Shown: positions 34,643 to 46,046 of the stretch, piece by piece
Layout of the letters: every line of letters starts with the position of its first letter
Numbering within the stretch: the first letter of the stretch is position 1
Assembly: GCA_900095095.1 (NCBI GenBank)
Contig: FMBT01000394.1
Coordinates: 1 to 64,000, forward strand
Origin: Fragilariopsis cylindrus CCMP1102
Lineage: Eukaryota; Bacillariophyta; Bacillariophyceae; Bacillariales; Bacillariaceae
DNA: 64,000 nt
Direction of reading: 5' to 3'
The notes under the pieces: generated by a model
Databases searched by the model: none
Told to the model about the DNA's origin: nothing
The model's input: the letters and a program-made list of their open reading frames with translations, nothing else
Program-made: the position numbers and the translations under genes

Positions 34643-36464
34643 ATGAATAAATTCATGCTGACGAACTGTAGTGCACTACTACTACTACTACTACTATCAT
34701 TGTTGTTGATTTCATCAACAATCTTATGTGTTTCGGGGTTTGTTATCATTGATGAAGGTAGAATAAGAATACACAGCAGCAGCAGCAGCAGCAGCAATGA
34801 TTACATCAAACTATTACAAGTACGACATAATAATCGACGACGATGCTGCAAGACGAATAGTTGTACTCAAATAAATCAATCAACATCGTCTTCAACATCT
34901 TCAACGTCTTCAACATCAACGTCTTCAACATCAACGTCATCAACATTAGTATTACCACCAATTATTGGTAATACAAGTATTGATCGTTTATTATCTAAAT
35001 CAACATATGATACAATAAAAGAAGGGAAGATAGCTGTGATACCAAATTTTTTAAATGCTGCAGATATATTACCATTACGACAAGATGCACAGAATTTATG
35101 GTCCGAAAATGAATATTCAACAGATGCATTAGCTGGATATGGTTCATCCGGTAAATTTGATCCAACCAAAGATCGTGCTGTCTTAAAATTAAATCAATGG
35201 AAAAATTCTAATTTAGGGAATTATAAATTAAGAAGTAATTCATTCGGTACGTTAATGAGTAATCTACGTACGGAATTATCGATAAATTTAAATCGACCCG
35301 AATTAAATCTCCCAGATTCAAAAGCTGTTACAAAATATGGTATTGGATCGACTGAAATATCCTATACCAGATTTGGTCCAGGATCATATTTAAAAAGACA
35401 TGTGGATGAACATCATGAAGAATTAAAAGGAAAAGATGGTTGGAATAAACCAACCAGACGGTCTATATCATGGTTAATCTATTTAAATGAACCAGGAAGT
35501 TGGATACCATCACGTGATGGTGGTCAATTACGTTGTTATGAACGTCAATCAAAACCAACATATAGTAGTAGAATTGGTGCATCTATGAATGGTGATTTAC
35601 AAATTGGTTGGTTAACTGCATCAAGTATCAATAATGATAATGAAATACCAGTTTATTTAGATGCCAAAAATCATAATCATGGTGAATGTGCAATGTATTT
35701 TGTTTTAGAAGATAATAACGGAGTAGGAGTTATAAGTAAACGAAGAAATTATATCACAAAACCATTTAAAACAAATCCAATTCTTTACGTTAGTGGATCT
35801 GAACTATTAGTGAAAAAGTTTTTAATTGAATCATCGGATATTGCAGTACGGTTTCGTTTAATTGAACCACCAAAATCAAAATTAGATGATTTATTAGTAA
35901 TGAAAAACAACAATAACAACGCTAACATGGTGGTAGCAGAGAATACAGAAGAAATTATAGATGATATAGATCCATTTGGTGGTACATTAGTATTATTTGA
36001 TTCAGTAACATTACCACATGAGGTATTAGAAACAAAAAATAAGAAAGAACGTTGGGCATGTTCTGGATGGTTTCGTAAGTTTATATAATATAAATGCATA
36101 TGTTTGTTTGTACATGTACATGTACATGTTGTTGTTGTTTAAACAAATACATACGTTTGTACATGTTATTGTTATTGTTGTTGTTGCAATGGAATGCAAA
36201 TGGAATGCAAATGGAATGCAAATGGAATGCAAATGGAATGCAAATGCAAAGCAAATGGAATGCAAATGCAAAGCAATGCGAAGCAATGCGAAGGGAAGGG
36301 AATGCATATCTTACCCAGTGCATCCAAAAAACAAAAAGACAAGTCACGACCAATGCATCTCACTTATCTTCTTTCTTTGTTTGATTTTGTTTCTTCCTTT
36401 TATCGTTTCGTTTTGTTTTGTAGATGAAGATCAACAAGAAATTAATAGTAGTAGTATTATATAG
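34643..36464 (+). CDS. 2-oxoglutarate/Fe(II)-dependent oxygenase; two exons
   Basis: Exons 34643-36074 and 36424-36464 (GT-AG) give 490 residues. The first exon reads on into the intron for a few codons, but splicing restores the expected C-terminus GWFHEDQQEI. A signal-anchor or plastid-type leader (LLLLLLLSLLLISSTILCVS, then GFV) is followed by a Ser/Thr-rich stretch (residues 78-103). The catalytic domain has HVDEH (His253, Asp255), the far iron ligand His459 in LPHEVLE and Arg470 for 2-oxoglutarate, close to prolyl-4-hydroxylase-like enzymes. It should hydroxylate a protein side chain or small molecule, probably in the secretory path or plastid; the substrate is not evident. It lies between two ice-binding protein genes, which may be chance. 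Confidence 0.88.
36188..36290 (+). repeat. 11-bp minisatellite inside the oxygenase intron
   Basis: The unit ATGGAATGCAA occurs about six times in a row and then breaks up into ATGCAAAGCA and GCGAAGCAAT variants. It lies wholly within the intron at 36075-36423. Confidence 0.9.
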
Positions 36465-36989
36465 TGTACAGTAAATTGATAATCATATGCTATATCTACT
36501 GTACTGTACTGTGCATTACTATATATATGTATTCAATTCCTATATGGTATATTCAATTCATTGTATTTCTTGTAAACAATAAACGCACAAGCACAACAAT
36601 TCAATTTCTTTAATGAATATACTATAATGAATGCTGTACAGTAATACATACCGGTATAATATAATTTCCGAAAGAAAAGGAGAAGAAACTAATGTATGTA
36701 TTACACGATTTACAATACTGATGGACTCTACTACACTATGCTATGCTATACTTCACTCTAACTAGCTACGCTACTACAACATAAATAATAATAATGCGGT
36801 ATTGTGAAGATCATTATGTTTAATTAAATGTAGTATCTACTAGCGTATATATAGTAGTTTATGTTTTTCAATAATAGAATACGTTCCTTTGGTGCTTTTC
36901 ACCATATAGTAGAAAACGAATGAGATGGAAAAAGAGAATGATGACGGTGTCAATAGTGATGTTGGCGTGTATTATGCTGCTTGAAGAAG
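36465..36989. other. Intergenic between convergent genes
   Basis: AT-rich spacer between the 3' ends of the oxygenase and ice-binding gene 2. It contains AATAAACG-type poly(A) words near 36579. No gene is seen. Confidence 0.5.
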
Positions 36990-37754
36990 TTACTTTTCAA
37001 CGATGGTCGCTACTTGGAGGACAACGGCTGTCTGTGCGAGAACACGACCATTCAAACTAGATCCAGTTTTCATTGTAACACCTGTCTTGACCAAGAGGAC
37101 TCCCTCCATATGTGCACTATCTTCCATAATAAACTCTTGTGCGACCGACCAGAAGATGTTACTTGCAAGCACACCGGGACCGAGAGTCACTAGGGTGGCT
37201 GCTGCTTGCTTCACGCTCTTCGATGTTTTAATGATGAAGACAGCTTTTGCGGGGTCCCCGCCTGCTGGGACCTCGAAGACGAGGGGACCATTGGAGATAG
37301 TAACATCTCTGTCAAAAGTGTAGACACCGGGTTTCAACGTTAAACCGCCGATTTCACCTGCTCCATAATTGAGGTAGGTGGCGTCAGTGGTGGAACGTGC
37401 GGCGGCATCGGTGTACGCAGTCTCCATGTCGCTTACTGCTGTGGTCAACTTAGAGCTAGTGGGAGATGTATAGTCCGCCGCCATGGCATGTCCTGAGACC
37501 TGGCCCGATGTTGAATATGTAGTTGAACTGTCAAGAGTCAAAGTAAAGCCAGTAATTGCGGTGGCAGCAATGGGTGAGACGGCGATGTCGCCGGTAATAA
37601 CCGAGTCTGGAACGGTGGAGATACCAGCCTTTGAGAGGATGGCAAAGTCCCCAGCAGTTCTAAGATTGACAGTGGGTTCTTCGAACATGTTGCCGCTGAC
37701 GACAGCATTGACCATGGCGGTGGCAGAGAGAATAAAGAGATTCAATTTCATCAT
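36990..37754 (-). CDS. Ice-binding protein (DUF3494), copy 2
   Basis: This single-exon gene of 254 residues shares the signal peptide start MMKLNLFILS and the domain blocks ILSKAGISTVPDSVITGDIA, SPIAATAITGFTL, GEIGGLTLKPGVYTF, VFIIKTSKSVKQAAA, SNIFWSVAQEFIMEDSAH and MKTGSSLNGRVLAQTAVVLQ with copy 1. The blocks between have diverged strongly (TDAAARSTTDATYLNYG has no counterpart), so the pair is not very recent. This copy is closer to the usual bacterial/algal form (GPGVLASNIFW). It is secreted and should bind ice. GC and C-ending codons are high compared with flanking genes. It is convergent with the oxygenase gene, and its 5' flank holds 54-bp and 85-bp tandem repeats. Confidence 0.95.
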   Translation of the reverse strand: MMKLNLFILSATAMVNAVVSGNMFEEPTVNLRTAGDFAILSKAGISTVPDSVITGDIAVSPIAATAITGFTLTLDSSTTYSTSGQVSGHAMAADYTSPTSSKLTTAVSDMETAYTDAAARSTTDATYLNYGAGEIGGLTLKPGVYTFDRDVTISNGPLVFEVPAGGDPAKAVFIIKTSKSVKQAAATLVTLGPGVLASNIFWSVAQEFIMEDSAHMEGVLLVKTGVTMKTGSSLNGRVLAQTAVVLQVATIVEK

Positions 37755-37832
37755 GATATTAGATTTAATTTAGATTTAAGATTGATGAAAGTGCGTGTTT
37801 TTGTTCTGATGCTTTTATCTTTGTGAGCTTTG

Positions 37833-37940
37833 TGTAACGTGAAGAATGTTTTTGTTTCAAAAAGAAGTTCATCGTGGTTTCTGTAGTGTAAAGTGAAAAA
37901 TGTTGTTGTTTCAAAATGAAATTCATCGTGCTTTCAGTAG
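37833..37940 (-). repeat. 54-bp tandem repeat, two copies
   Basis: Copies start at 37833 and 37887, each with TGTAA.GTGAA.AATGTT, TTGTTTCAAAA and TTCATCGTG words in the same order. They lie in the 5' flank of ice-binding gene 2. Confidence 0.75.
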
Positions 37941-38106
37941 ATATACTGACAGATGCAGGAATTGAATGTTGTAATTGCATCATATCTCGAACAATTTACA
38001 ATACAGTATTCGATTTTAGTTAAGCTTGAGTCGTATTAATAACTTCGACATTAGCTCGAGCCTATGAAGTCGAGATTAATTTGATTAGTTTGTGTAGTAG
38101 TCAGCA

Positions 38107-38274
38107 CTTCGAAAATAGCTCGGGCCAATAAGGAAGGAAAAGATGTAAAGATTCCACTTGATTACCACTTCAAGATTGGCCTGAGCAATAACTTCGAAAC
38201 AGCTCGGGCCCATAAAGAAGGAAAAGATGTAAAGATTCCACTTGATTACACTCCGAGATTGGCCTGAGCAATAA
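38107..38274. repeat. 85-bp tandem repeat, two to three copies
   Basis: Copies start at 38107 and 38192 and share GGAAAAGATGTAAAGATTCC, ACTTGATTAC and GATTGGCCTGAGCAATAA. A worn partial third (CTTCGACATTAGCTCGAGCC) precedes them near 38044. Confidence 0.85.
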
Positions 38275-38401
38275 TGAAGGTACTTATTCAGCTCGAGAGC
38301 AAAATCGAATTCCATGTACAAGCGTGCTGAGCACGCAACAACCAGAGGTGCTACATACAGTTGCGGTTTTGAGATGTATACAGTGAAGTGTCACTTTACT
38401 A

Positions 38402-38603
38402 CTTCCTCCAGTCAACGTACAATTAGTACGAGAAATTTGTGCTATAAATTATATGCGACAAAGCAAGGAGATTGAGTGAATTCAAGTGAATGCTTACAAT
38501 TTTAATTAATTTGTTTAAAACTTTTCCCTCATAGACGCTACTTTTGCGGCTTAATTTTAAGGTACGAGTTCCTCGTACTAATGATGCGTTGACTGGAGGA
38601 AGC
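38402..38603. mobile_element. Short inverted-repeat element (MITE-like), ~200 bp
   Basis: The left end CTTCCTCCAGTCAACG returns as its reverse complement CGTTGACTGGAGGAAG at the right end. The inverted match continues inward (ATTAGTACGAG on the left against CTCGTACTAAT on the right) for about 38 bases with a few mismatches. The ~120 bases between are AT-rich and non-coding. No clear target duplication is seen next to the ends. This is what a non-autonomous DNA transposon or foldback element looks like. Confidence 0.75.
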
Positions 38604-39823
38604 CTTTTAAGCAATTTAAACAACAGCTCGTACATTGTACCAACGGGTATGAAGTATTCAAACAGCATTCTCAGACGACGAAGAATGAAAGTCGAAATAA
38701 ACGCATGTAAATAACGTGGCTTTTTTTACAATTTTGAATAAGATTTAGTGAAATTTAATTGGTGACGCGATGCGAGATTTTGCTATGCATCATCATAATT
38801 TAGGACGACGCGACTAACACGACACTACAAATTATATATACCCCTTGATTACACAATATTATCATAAGTAAACAATATTGTGTATACACAATGACACACA
38901 ATCTCCAATTTCCACACGTGATTTCGATTGAATTTCTATGTGTGATTCATTCCTACAGCTTATTTTCACACGTATTAGTACATGCATAATATTTAGATTC
39001 CATGAAACGACGACGCCGCTAACGCGACGACGTGTGAACGCTTGATGTTACTAGTTACCACAGTTTGGTATTTCCATCCCCAGTTATCCATGCCCTGGAG
39101 AACCCATTTTAATCTTTAATTAGACTCTATTGAAGAAAAAAATATGAATAACAACGCATACGACGACTCTTGGAGAATTTTATTATAAAAGTATGTTACT
39201 TTTTACGACTGATTGATATTTCCATACGGTAACGTTAGAGGACCCATTATTTATTAATTATGATATAGTATTTTAAGTTGAAGCTAAATAAGTAAAAGGC
39301 AATTGTTAATATTAGGAATACCGATTGATACATGGTGAAAGAAGTAGAAGGTTATAGATATATACGAGACAGAAGAAAGCAGTTTCATTGGTTAGTGCGT
39401 TACCTCTTTATATGGCACCATAATCGATACAATACCCATAGAAGCAGTATAAGATAATGACGAATGGAAAAACGTTCATTTTCGATTTTTTTTAATTGTA
39501 TTGTATTATATTATATTATATTATGAAGTCTATAGACATGCAGACTGTTAATCGATATTAATATTGACAATGTGTACTAGCTTTAATAGCTTGACTATTT
39601 CCCCCCAAAATGACAGGAGTACAGACAATTCATTCCTTCCATCTCCATCTCAACCTTCATCTTCATTTTCATCTTCATCTTCATCGTTGTCGTCGTGTCG
39701 CGTTCGTGTAGTCACCAACACATTGTTTTCATATATATAATTTCTGTTTTTATCGCATGTTTATTCTTCGAAAGGAAGTAAAAGGAACATCTTTGTCAAT
39801 TTCTCGTATTTTTTGTATTCAAG
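38604..39823. other. Intergenic, nothing seen
   Basis: AT-rich sequence with a TTATATTATATTATA run near 39498 and TCTTCATTTTC repeats near 39657. No gene-like frame. Confidence 0.5.
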
Positions 39824-40143
39824 ATGCCTGCTGAATTTGATGCACTTGATGAACTTGTTTTAGTGAATAAAGCACAAGTAGAATCAATTCAATATTAGAT
39901 TCTGTTGATAATTTTGATACTGATAGTAGTAATAGTAGCAGTAATCAAGATCATGCGCAAGAACAAGCAGAAGTACAAATAGAAGTAGTAGAAGCGATAA
40001 TGAATTTTATATTAGATGCTGTTGGTAATAATTCTGATATTACTACTACTGCTAGTTTTTTATTTAGGAAATTTTCTATTATTATCATGCGATCATCTTT
40101 CTTGCTAGCTGAATTCTCATTGAGTTCATTGTCTTGCTCTTGA
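39824..40143 (+). CDS. Possible small acidic protein (uncertain)
   Basis: An ATG at 39824 starts MPAEFDALDELVLVNKAQVE. About 70 bases on, one missing base moves the reading to a second frame (ILDSVDNFDTDSSNSSSN, then VVEAIMNFILDAVGNNSD) that ends at 40143. If joined it would be about 106 residues with two similar helices, VESI..ILDSVDN and VEAIMNFILDAVGNN. No family is recognised. The same kind of one-base deficit occurs in certain genes of this window, which makes a real gene possible; a non-coding region is almost as likely. Confidence 0.3.
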
Positions 40144-40311
40144 TCGTTCCCAGCTTAATTTAAGAATGCCAAGAAATGAACGACGAGTATAGCAGTCTCT
40201 CGTCTCATATCGTATGTTGTTTCGCTAGCTACCAACCTTCCTGGATATCAAAAGATAAATAATGATGTTGCGCCGGAAGATCCCTTAATTTAATTGTGAT
40301 TTCATTTTAAT

Positions 40312-40977
40312 TTATTGGGATTTTTGTTTTTGTTTCTTACTACGTGATGTTTGTGATCGTGCTTTAGCTGCATCTTCTTCTGTATCATGTTCATGTAAGA
40401 TAACAATTTCTTCCACGACTTCAATAATACCATCCTTTGTACCAATTAATAATTGAAACAATTTACCACCCACATAACCAAATATACAAAATACTAATAT
40501 AACACCCATTCGTACACCAACATAAATAATAAAATTTTCAATAGAACTTCCTTCATTGTTATTTGAATTTTTTAATGCATCTAATACTAAAAGTAGGAAA
40601 GGTTTTAAATGATGTAATACTTTTTGTACTTGACGTACACAAAATCCGCTCCATGTAGTTTGTCTCCATTCTTCATGTGCAGCTAATTTAGATTCATATG
40701 CATGTTCTTGTTGTTCACGACGATCAATTTCTTTCATATAACCACTAAAATCAGCACTAGGATCTACATCATCTGATGCGTTAGCCTTGACGAAAACAGA
40801 TAATATCGTCGTAAGCGTAACAAGCATTACATACAGTATTTTTGTGCGATCGATTATTAACGAAGGAGGTAACATCATTTTTGTTTTGTTTTCGAGATCG
40901 TTTTTCTGATGAGTGGATTTGCTTGGTCTGAAAATGCTGGTATTTTCCTTTCTTTGTCGATGAATAATACGATGCAC
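40312..40977 (-). CDS. Small membrane protein with signal peptide, unknown function
   Basis: This frame has 221 residues from the first ATG. A second start at residue 34 (MMLPPSLIIDRTKILYVM) would put a signal peptide (ending near VKANA) at the N-terminus and is more likely the true start. The mature part has a charged segment (FSGYMKEIDRREQQEHAY), then two hydrophobic stretches, PFLLLVLDAL and a membrane span FIIYVGVRMGVILVFCIFGY followed by VGGKLFQLLIG. It ends with an acidic then Lys/Arg-rich tail (SRSKKQKQKSQ). The topology suggests an endomembrane type I protein. I recognise no family. Confidence 0.65.
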   Translation of the reverse strand: MHRIIHRQRKENTSIFRPSKSTHQKNDLENKTKMMLPPSLIIDRTKILYVMLVTLTTILSVFVKANASDDVDPSADFSGYMKEIDRREQQEHAYESKLAAHEEWRQTTWSGFCVRQVQKVLHHLKPFLLLVLDALKNSNNNEGSSIENFIIYVGVRMGVILVFCIFGYVGGKLFQLLIGTKDGIIEVVEEIVILHEHDTEEDAAKARSQTSRSKKQKQKSQ

Positions 40978-41535
40978 TCTCTGTCTACCCCTGATGTTAC
41001 TTATGCTTATTGGCGGTATGTGTATTTGTTAATGTCATAATTATTTGTCTAGATTTTTTGTAATTTCTTTTTCTACAGTGCCGGTACTCCACATCTTTTC
41101 GATTTGGCGGCGCAACGCAACAATAAAAAAACAAAAACGGATGAATCTTGGAAGATTCGAAACCTACTGTCAGTCGAACTAGTCGAATGAACTAATTCTC
41201 AATCGTGCCGCTCATTCCGCGATTAGAAATCCATGCCTACTAAAACGCTGAAGTCAACACAATCTTTCGTTCATTACAATTGCTCGTAGTGATGGTTTAT
41301 GCAAGTCGTGCCAAAAATCAACATAAAGGCACACCATACCGGTAACGTTACTAGCATGTCACCGTAGAGCAAACGCTTCACGTTATCTTCATGTTATCTT
41401 CATTCACTCGTTTCACTTTTCTTTCACATCATTTGCTCTTGCTCTCACAACATCAAACAGAATAAAATCAAGAACAAAACAAACATAAAAGTTCTCTCCA
41501 AAACGAATCAAATCGGAACAGCAATCTCAAAAATC
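40978..41535. other. Intergenic between divergent genes
   Basis: Shared 5' region of the minus-strand gene ending at 40977 and the plus-strand gene starting at 41536. No defined element is seen beyond TTCACTT/TCTTCATTCACTCG words near 41390-41415. Confidence 0.5.
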
Positions 41536-43177
41536 ATGACAATGGCAGAAGGAGTAGGTGAGCTTCAACCTCTTGTACCGCTATCATCGACAACATACTA
41601 CGACGATAATTATACACCAATTGATGAATCATCTGAAAAAATCCTTAAAAGGAAACGTATTTGGGTCAAACTAGGACAATCGCTGCCAATATTGTTTGCA
41701 TTTTATGTTGTTCTATTATTGTTGAACAAAGGAGGAAAATCTGCAGCAGCAGCAGCAGCAAGTGCTTCGTTAGTAGCATCGATTCAAGCTGATCACCTTT
41801 TTGCAGGTTTATTATCTGATGAACAAGCTTTTTATTTTCCTACATCATCGTCATTGCCAAAGACTGCAGAAACTTCGCCTCTGTCTCGTCGTCGTTCTTT
41901 GAGAGCTGCCACTACTAATGCTACCAATGAAGACGATGTGGACGAAGACAGCAATAGTACCAGGCACGATATTGTAAATTGGAGTTATGATTGGAACCAA
42001 AACAGTGCAAAAGATAATGCTAATAATGCAGCTGCTATCGGTGAATATTATCGTTACAAAGGACTGGCACTAGCAAACTATTACCAGTCGAAATATGATG
42101 TAAGTACACACATACGCACAAAAGGAGACACACATTTTTAGATTCCTACTATAATATACATATATAACTCATGCAACAACTTGCCTTCATTCTTTGTTTT
42201 TATCTATGTTCTTATAGCCCACAGACAAAGCAGCAAACGATAGTGCTGCCGCAGATAGTAATTATGACGCCGCCATCATTATGGATACATGGACCGATGA
42301 TTGGAAAGCTGATAAGGCACGTGGAACTGTACTCGGTGAGAAATATCAAGCTATTGGAGATGCAATCGATGAACATTATCGTAAGGCCTTCGCCGATAAT
42401 GGAAAGAAGAAGAACAACAAGAACAAGAAGTACGATTGGGAATCTGATCGTGATTTAGGTAAAGCAATTGGTGAAAATTACAAGGCAATTGGTAAAGCTA
42501 TCGATGATCATTACAACTCGATCAAGGATGATGATGGTATCGACTGGGATATCAAATGGAAAGAATACAAAAAGAAGGGAAAAGAGATTGCGAAGTACTA
42601 CAAGAGTAAAGGTGATGCGGTTGATGAATTCTACAAAGGAAGAGCGCCATTAGGAGGAATGGCGCGTCCCACTACTGAAACAGTACTGGAAGGAGCAGCC
42701 GTACCTCAAGATGCGGCTGTAATCGATGCCGACACCGACTCCTCAACAGCAGCAGCCGTATCTACTGAAGACAACGACAATATTGACACAAACAGCAACA
42801 ACGATAAGTATATTTGGGGTCTTGACTGGCATAAGGATATGGAAAAGGGAATATCCATTGATGAGTATTACCGTGCAAAATACGATTCAACTTACGGCGT
42901 CTCTAATAGTGCTAGCACTACAACTATCACCACCACCACCAAAGATGATGAAGACAATGTCCCACTACATAATCCTGATGTTGATTTTCCACCATGGGGT
43001 ACGAATCATAAAGTTGATCGTGAACATGGAATTGCTATTCATGAATATTGGAGGGAAAAACACGAATTAATGAAGGAAGAATATAATAAAACTGCAAAAG
43101 ATGGTGTAAACTATTATGAAGATTTTTATAGAAGTAAATTTGATCCTACCTACAAAAATTACAACAATCAAAATTGA
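41536..43177 (+). CDS. Type II membrane protein with six Trp/Tyr repeats; two exons
   Basis: Exons 41536-42099 and 42218-43177 (GT-AG, phase 0) give 507 residues. A cytosolic N-terminus of ~45 residues with KRKR precedes a membrane span (about 47-63) and an Ala run. After that come six units of about 35-45 residues, each a Trp/Asp block followed by (I/L)GExYxxxGxAIDxxY. Examples are IGEYYRYKGLALANYY, LGEKYQAIGDAIDEHY, IGENYKAIGKAIDDHY, IAKYYKSKGDAVDEFY, IDEYYRAKYDS and IAIHEYWREKHELM. The first unit lies at residues 145-188. Asp/Asn/Thr linkers separate some units. The repeat side would face the lumen or outside of the cell. I know no name for this repeat. Confidence 0.82.
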
Positions 43178-45655
43178 ATAAATGAATGAAGGAAGGAACT
43201 TGAGCCTGTAAATATGCAAGCATTATCTAGCACATGCAACGTTATAGTACGTTAGCCTATCATTGTACAGAGCATGATACGTTGTCTTGTTCGGTCGTTG
43301 ATGATATCATCACTGACGACAGCTGCATGTACAAAAAGGAGCCAAAACTATATAAACTACACGCTACATATAATAACAATGAAGTAGAATAAATAAATAG
43401 ATAAATAAATAACATATTACATTCCATTAACTTTTTATGGTGTCGTTTCTATATATTTTATTCTGTTCTAATTATACAAACGCATGACACTTGTTACACG
43501 TAAACTATTGTTTATTTTTTGGGAAAAAAGATAGGGAAACGATCGTACAATACACTACAGTACACTGTTGTGATCTTGTTGTGGCAAGGCAGTAGTACCG
43601 TAACCACTTGTTAAGCAACGAAAGTACAGTATGGGACAGACGACGTAACAACAAAGCCAACAGACGTTGGTATGGCGTATGCTCTAACACTTCGGCGGTG
43701 AATCCAATCTGCGGATATAGTACAGCAATAGAGGGATGGATAGGTACAGTAATAGATATGTTTGCTGGTGGATCAGAACAGAAGATGACACATACCGTTT
43801 ATCGGGGATGGTACAATGCTTCACTTGGAGTATTACTTGCTGACGGACGGATCAATCGAATAGATAAATCATGCTGCGGGGCGGATGGAATGGATTCAAT
43901 TCACCGCAGGAAGGATCAAAAGATGGCACACGTCGGATGTGTATGATCCCGTCAAACAAATCCAATTGGAGTACAATATTACAATACTCCACTAGAATTT
44001 GTTTCACGGGATCAATGCAATCGGATGGATCGGTCGGAAGATGAGATCGACCAAAATAAAGTTAGATCGACCGGAGTAATTGACTGCTATCTTTAAAGGG
44101 AAGATTACATTCACTTCTGCGGATAGGATGTATGAGGACAAGACATCATGATATGACATCATCATGTGTTATAACATCGATCGACGAATGACATCGGTAC
44201 TGCAACATTCGGTTGATTTTGATTTGATTGACTTCATTCAATTAAACATGCAGACGAAAAAAAAGACGTCTGGTTACATATCAGAGAGAGAGAAAAAAAA
44301 TAAACGGGAATCAAATTAAATATTAGAAAAAAATTTAAAATTTGTTGGAACTTTTAGAATCGAAAACAACAATAGAGGTATAAATGATTCGACGACTGTT
44401 AAAAAAGTTCCATAGTTAACGTTATAAGACAAAACGCCTTTGTGTAATAAAACACGAACATTGGATTTTTTATTTAGCAAAACATTTTGTGAAATTGAAA
44501 CCAGGGAGGAAAGACCTTGCGGTCTGTGGTAACATTCCGGTGATTGCAGAAGTTTTGCGGATAACGGTACGATCTTTTTGACTACGTTTTGATTTGAGTT
44601 GTTTGAGTTGGAAAAACGTACCTGATATCAGAAGATCTCTCTCCGTCTTCATGTTCCGCTTGGCACAGCGTGTCATATTACCATGGTCGTGCCAATCAAC
44701 TGGCTGATGCGTATATTAGGAGCATTGTTTTTGTATTCATTGAAAAATTAAGATATGAATGATGTGTGATATATTTTTTGTCTGTGATGCAATTTGTGTT
44801 TTGGTTTGTGATGGCAACGATGTTCGCCGTTGGTTGCTTTGCTTGCCCTACACTAATTTCGTGGTGCACAAGCTGTCCGTCTGTCTGTCATCCCCCGCAC
44901 TTTTGTACATGCACACACAAAAGAATACTACTATCAACTGAACACAGGGGCACAGCAAGTGTGTGTAGGACCCTACCATAATCCCATTGTTTATCTTATA
45001 CACTATTCAGGGAAGATTTGATTACTCTAATGGTAAAGTTGAGATCTTACTATCCTAAAATACAAGAGAGAGAGAGAGAGACAGCAAGAGAGCAAATAAT
45101 AAAATCAACCATGACTCTGAGCTTAGTTTTGCTTAGCTTTTAGCTATGTAGTATGTGCACTTTTTTGTATTCCATCACAGTAGTACAGTAACAGCTAGCT
45201 TATTGTTTCTACTACTCATACTGCTACATAGGTTGCATAGCAGGGGGAGGGGGAATCAACATGATCAGACAGTCTACAAAAGAGCGGCAAGGATTCGTGT
45301 ACAGTGCAGTGTACAAAAAACAAAGACAAAAATAATAGTGTGGCTAGCTGGTGGTAGGCAAGAATGAAAAAGTGTCCGCTTTCATTGATAGGTGGTGATG
45401 GTTGCCAAAAAAACACTTATCAAATTCTTATCAGCATACATGAGGAGTGGATACATAAGGAGTGGAACGGAAGGCACCCGAACCAACACACTGTTACAGT
45501 ATCTAGTTTGATGTGTGTTAATGATAGTGTGACTGACAAGGTACAGGGACCAGGGGAACAATTCAAGGAAGGGTAGATGTTCATTGATGCTACTATTATT
45601 ACTACACTGGGTAGGCAGATTTTTCTGTAAATAGCTGATATTCAAAAACAAGCAA

Positions 45656-45688
<33 letters not shown>

Positions 45689-46046
45689 CATGCATGTACA
45701 CACATCTACCACACAATCCTCATACTTTCCCAACACAGTATGCATCTATCAATGTGGGGTGTATGGCTACTGCATCCAGCCGTATGTTCCAGAAGATTTC
45801 AGTCTTCGTGAATGAATCAACAATCTATTGTGGGGTATAATATAGACAAACTACAGTCTTACTCGAATTAGTAGGTTATAGTTTCATTAATTTTATAAGA
45901 TATATTAAATTACTTTGCTATATATATTTACAGATGATATACTTCGAGTGGTTGACTAATACTAAACTCTTGATATAAATCGTAACCTATTTTTTTGTTA
46001 TTGGGAAGGGATGACTTAGTACAACAAAGTTCATGAAATGTTCCTT
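43178..46046. other. Long gene-poor stretch
   Basis: I found no convincing gene in 2.9 kb. A 112-residue plus frame near 43608 starts at TTG and a 68-residue minus frame near 44676 has an ATG but no family resemblance. The stretch holds an (AG)n run near 45066 and a (CA)n run at 45656-45686. Confidence 0.5.
45656..45686. repeat. (CA)n microsatellite
   Basis: About 15 uninterrupted CA units, followed by ATGCATGCATG. Confidence 0.95.

Noticed and set aside
38423-38668. 81-residue minus-strand frame
   Set aside because: It runs across the inverted-repeat element and is a by-product of its sequence.
43608-43946. 112-residue plus-strand frame
   Set aside because: Starts at TTG; Cys and Gly residues look suggestive, but no motif order is recognisable.
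44470-44676. Basic 68-residue minus-strand frame (MTRCAKRNMKTERDLL...)
   Set aside because: It has an ATG and many Lys/Arg residues, but no ribosomal or histone match that I can defend, and no supporting neighbour.
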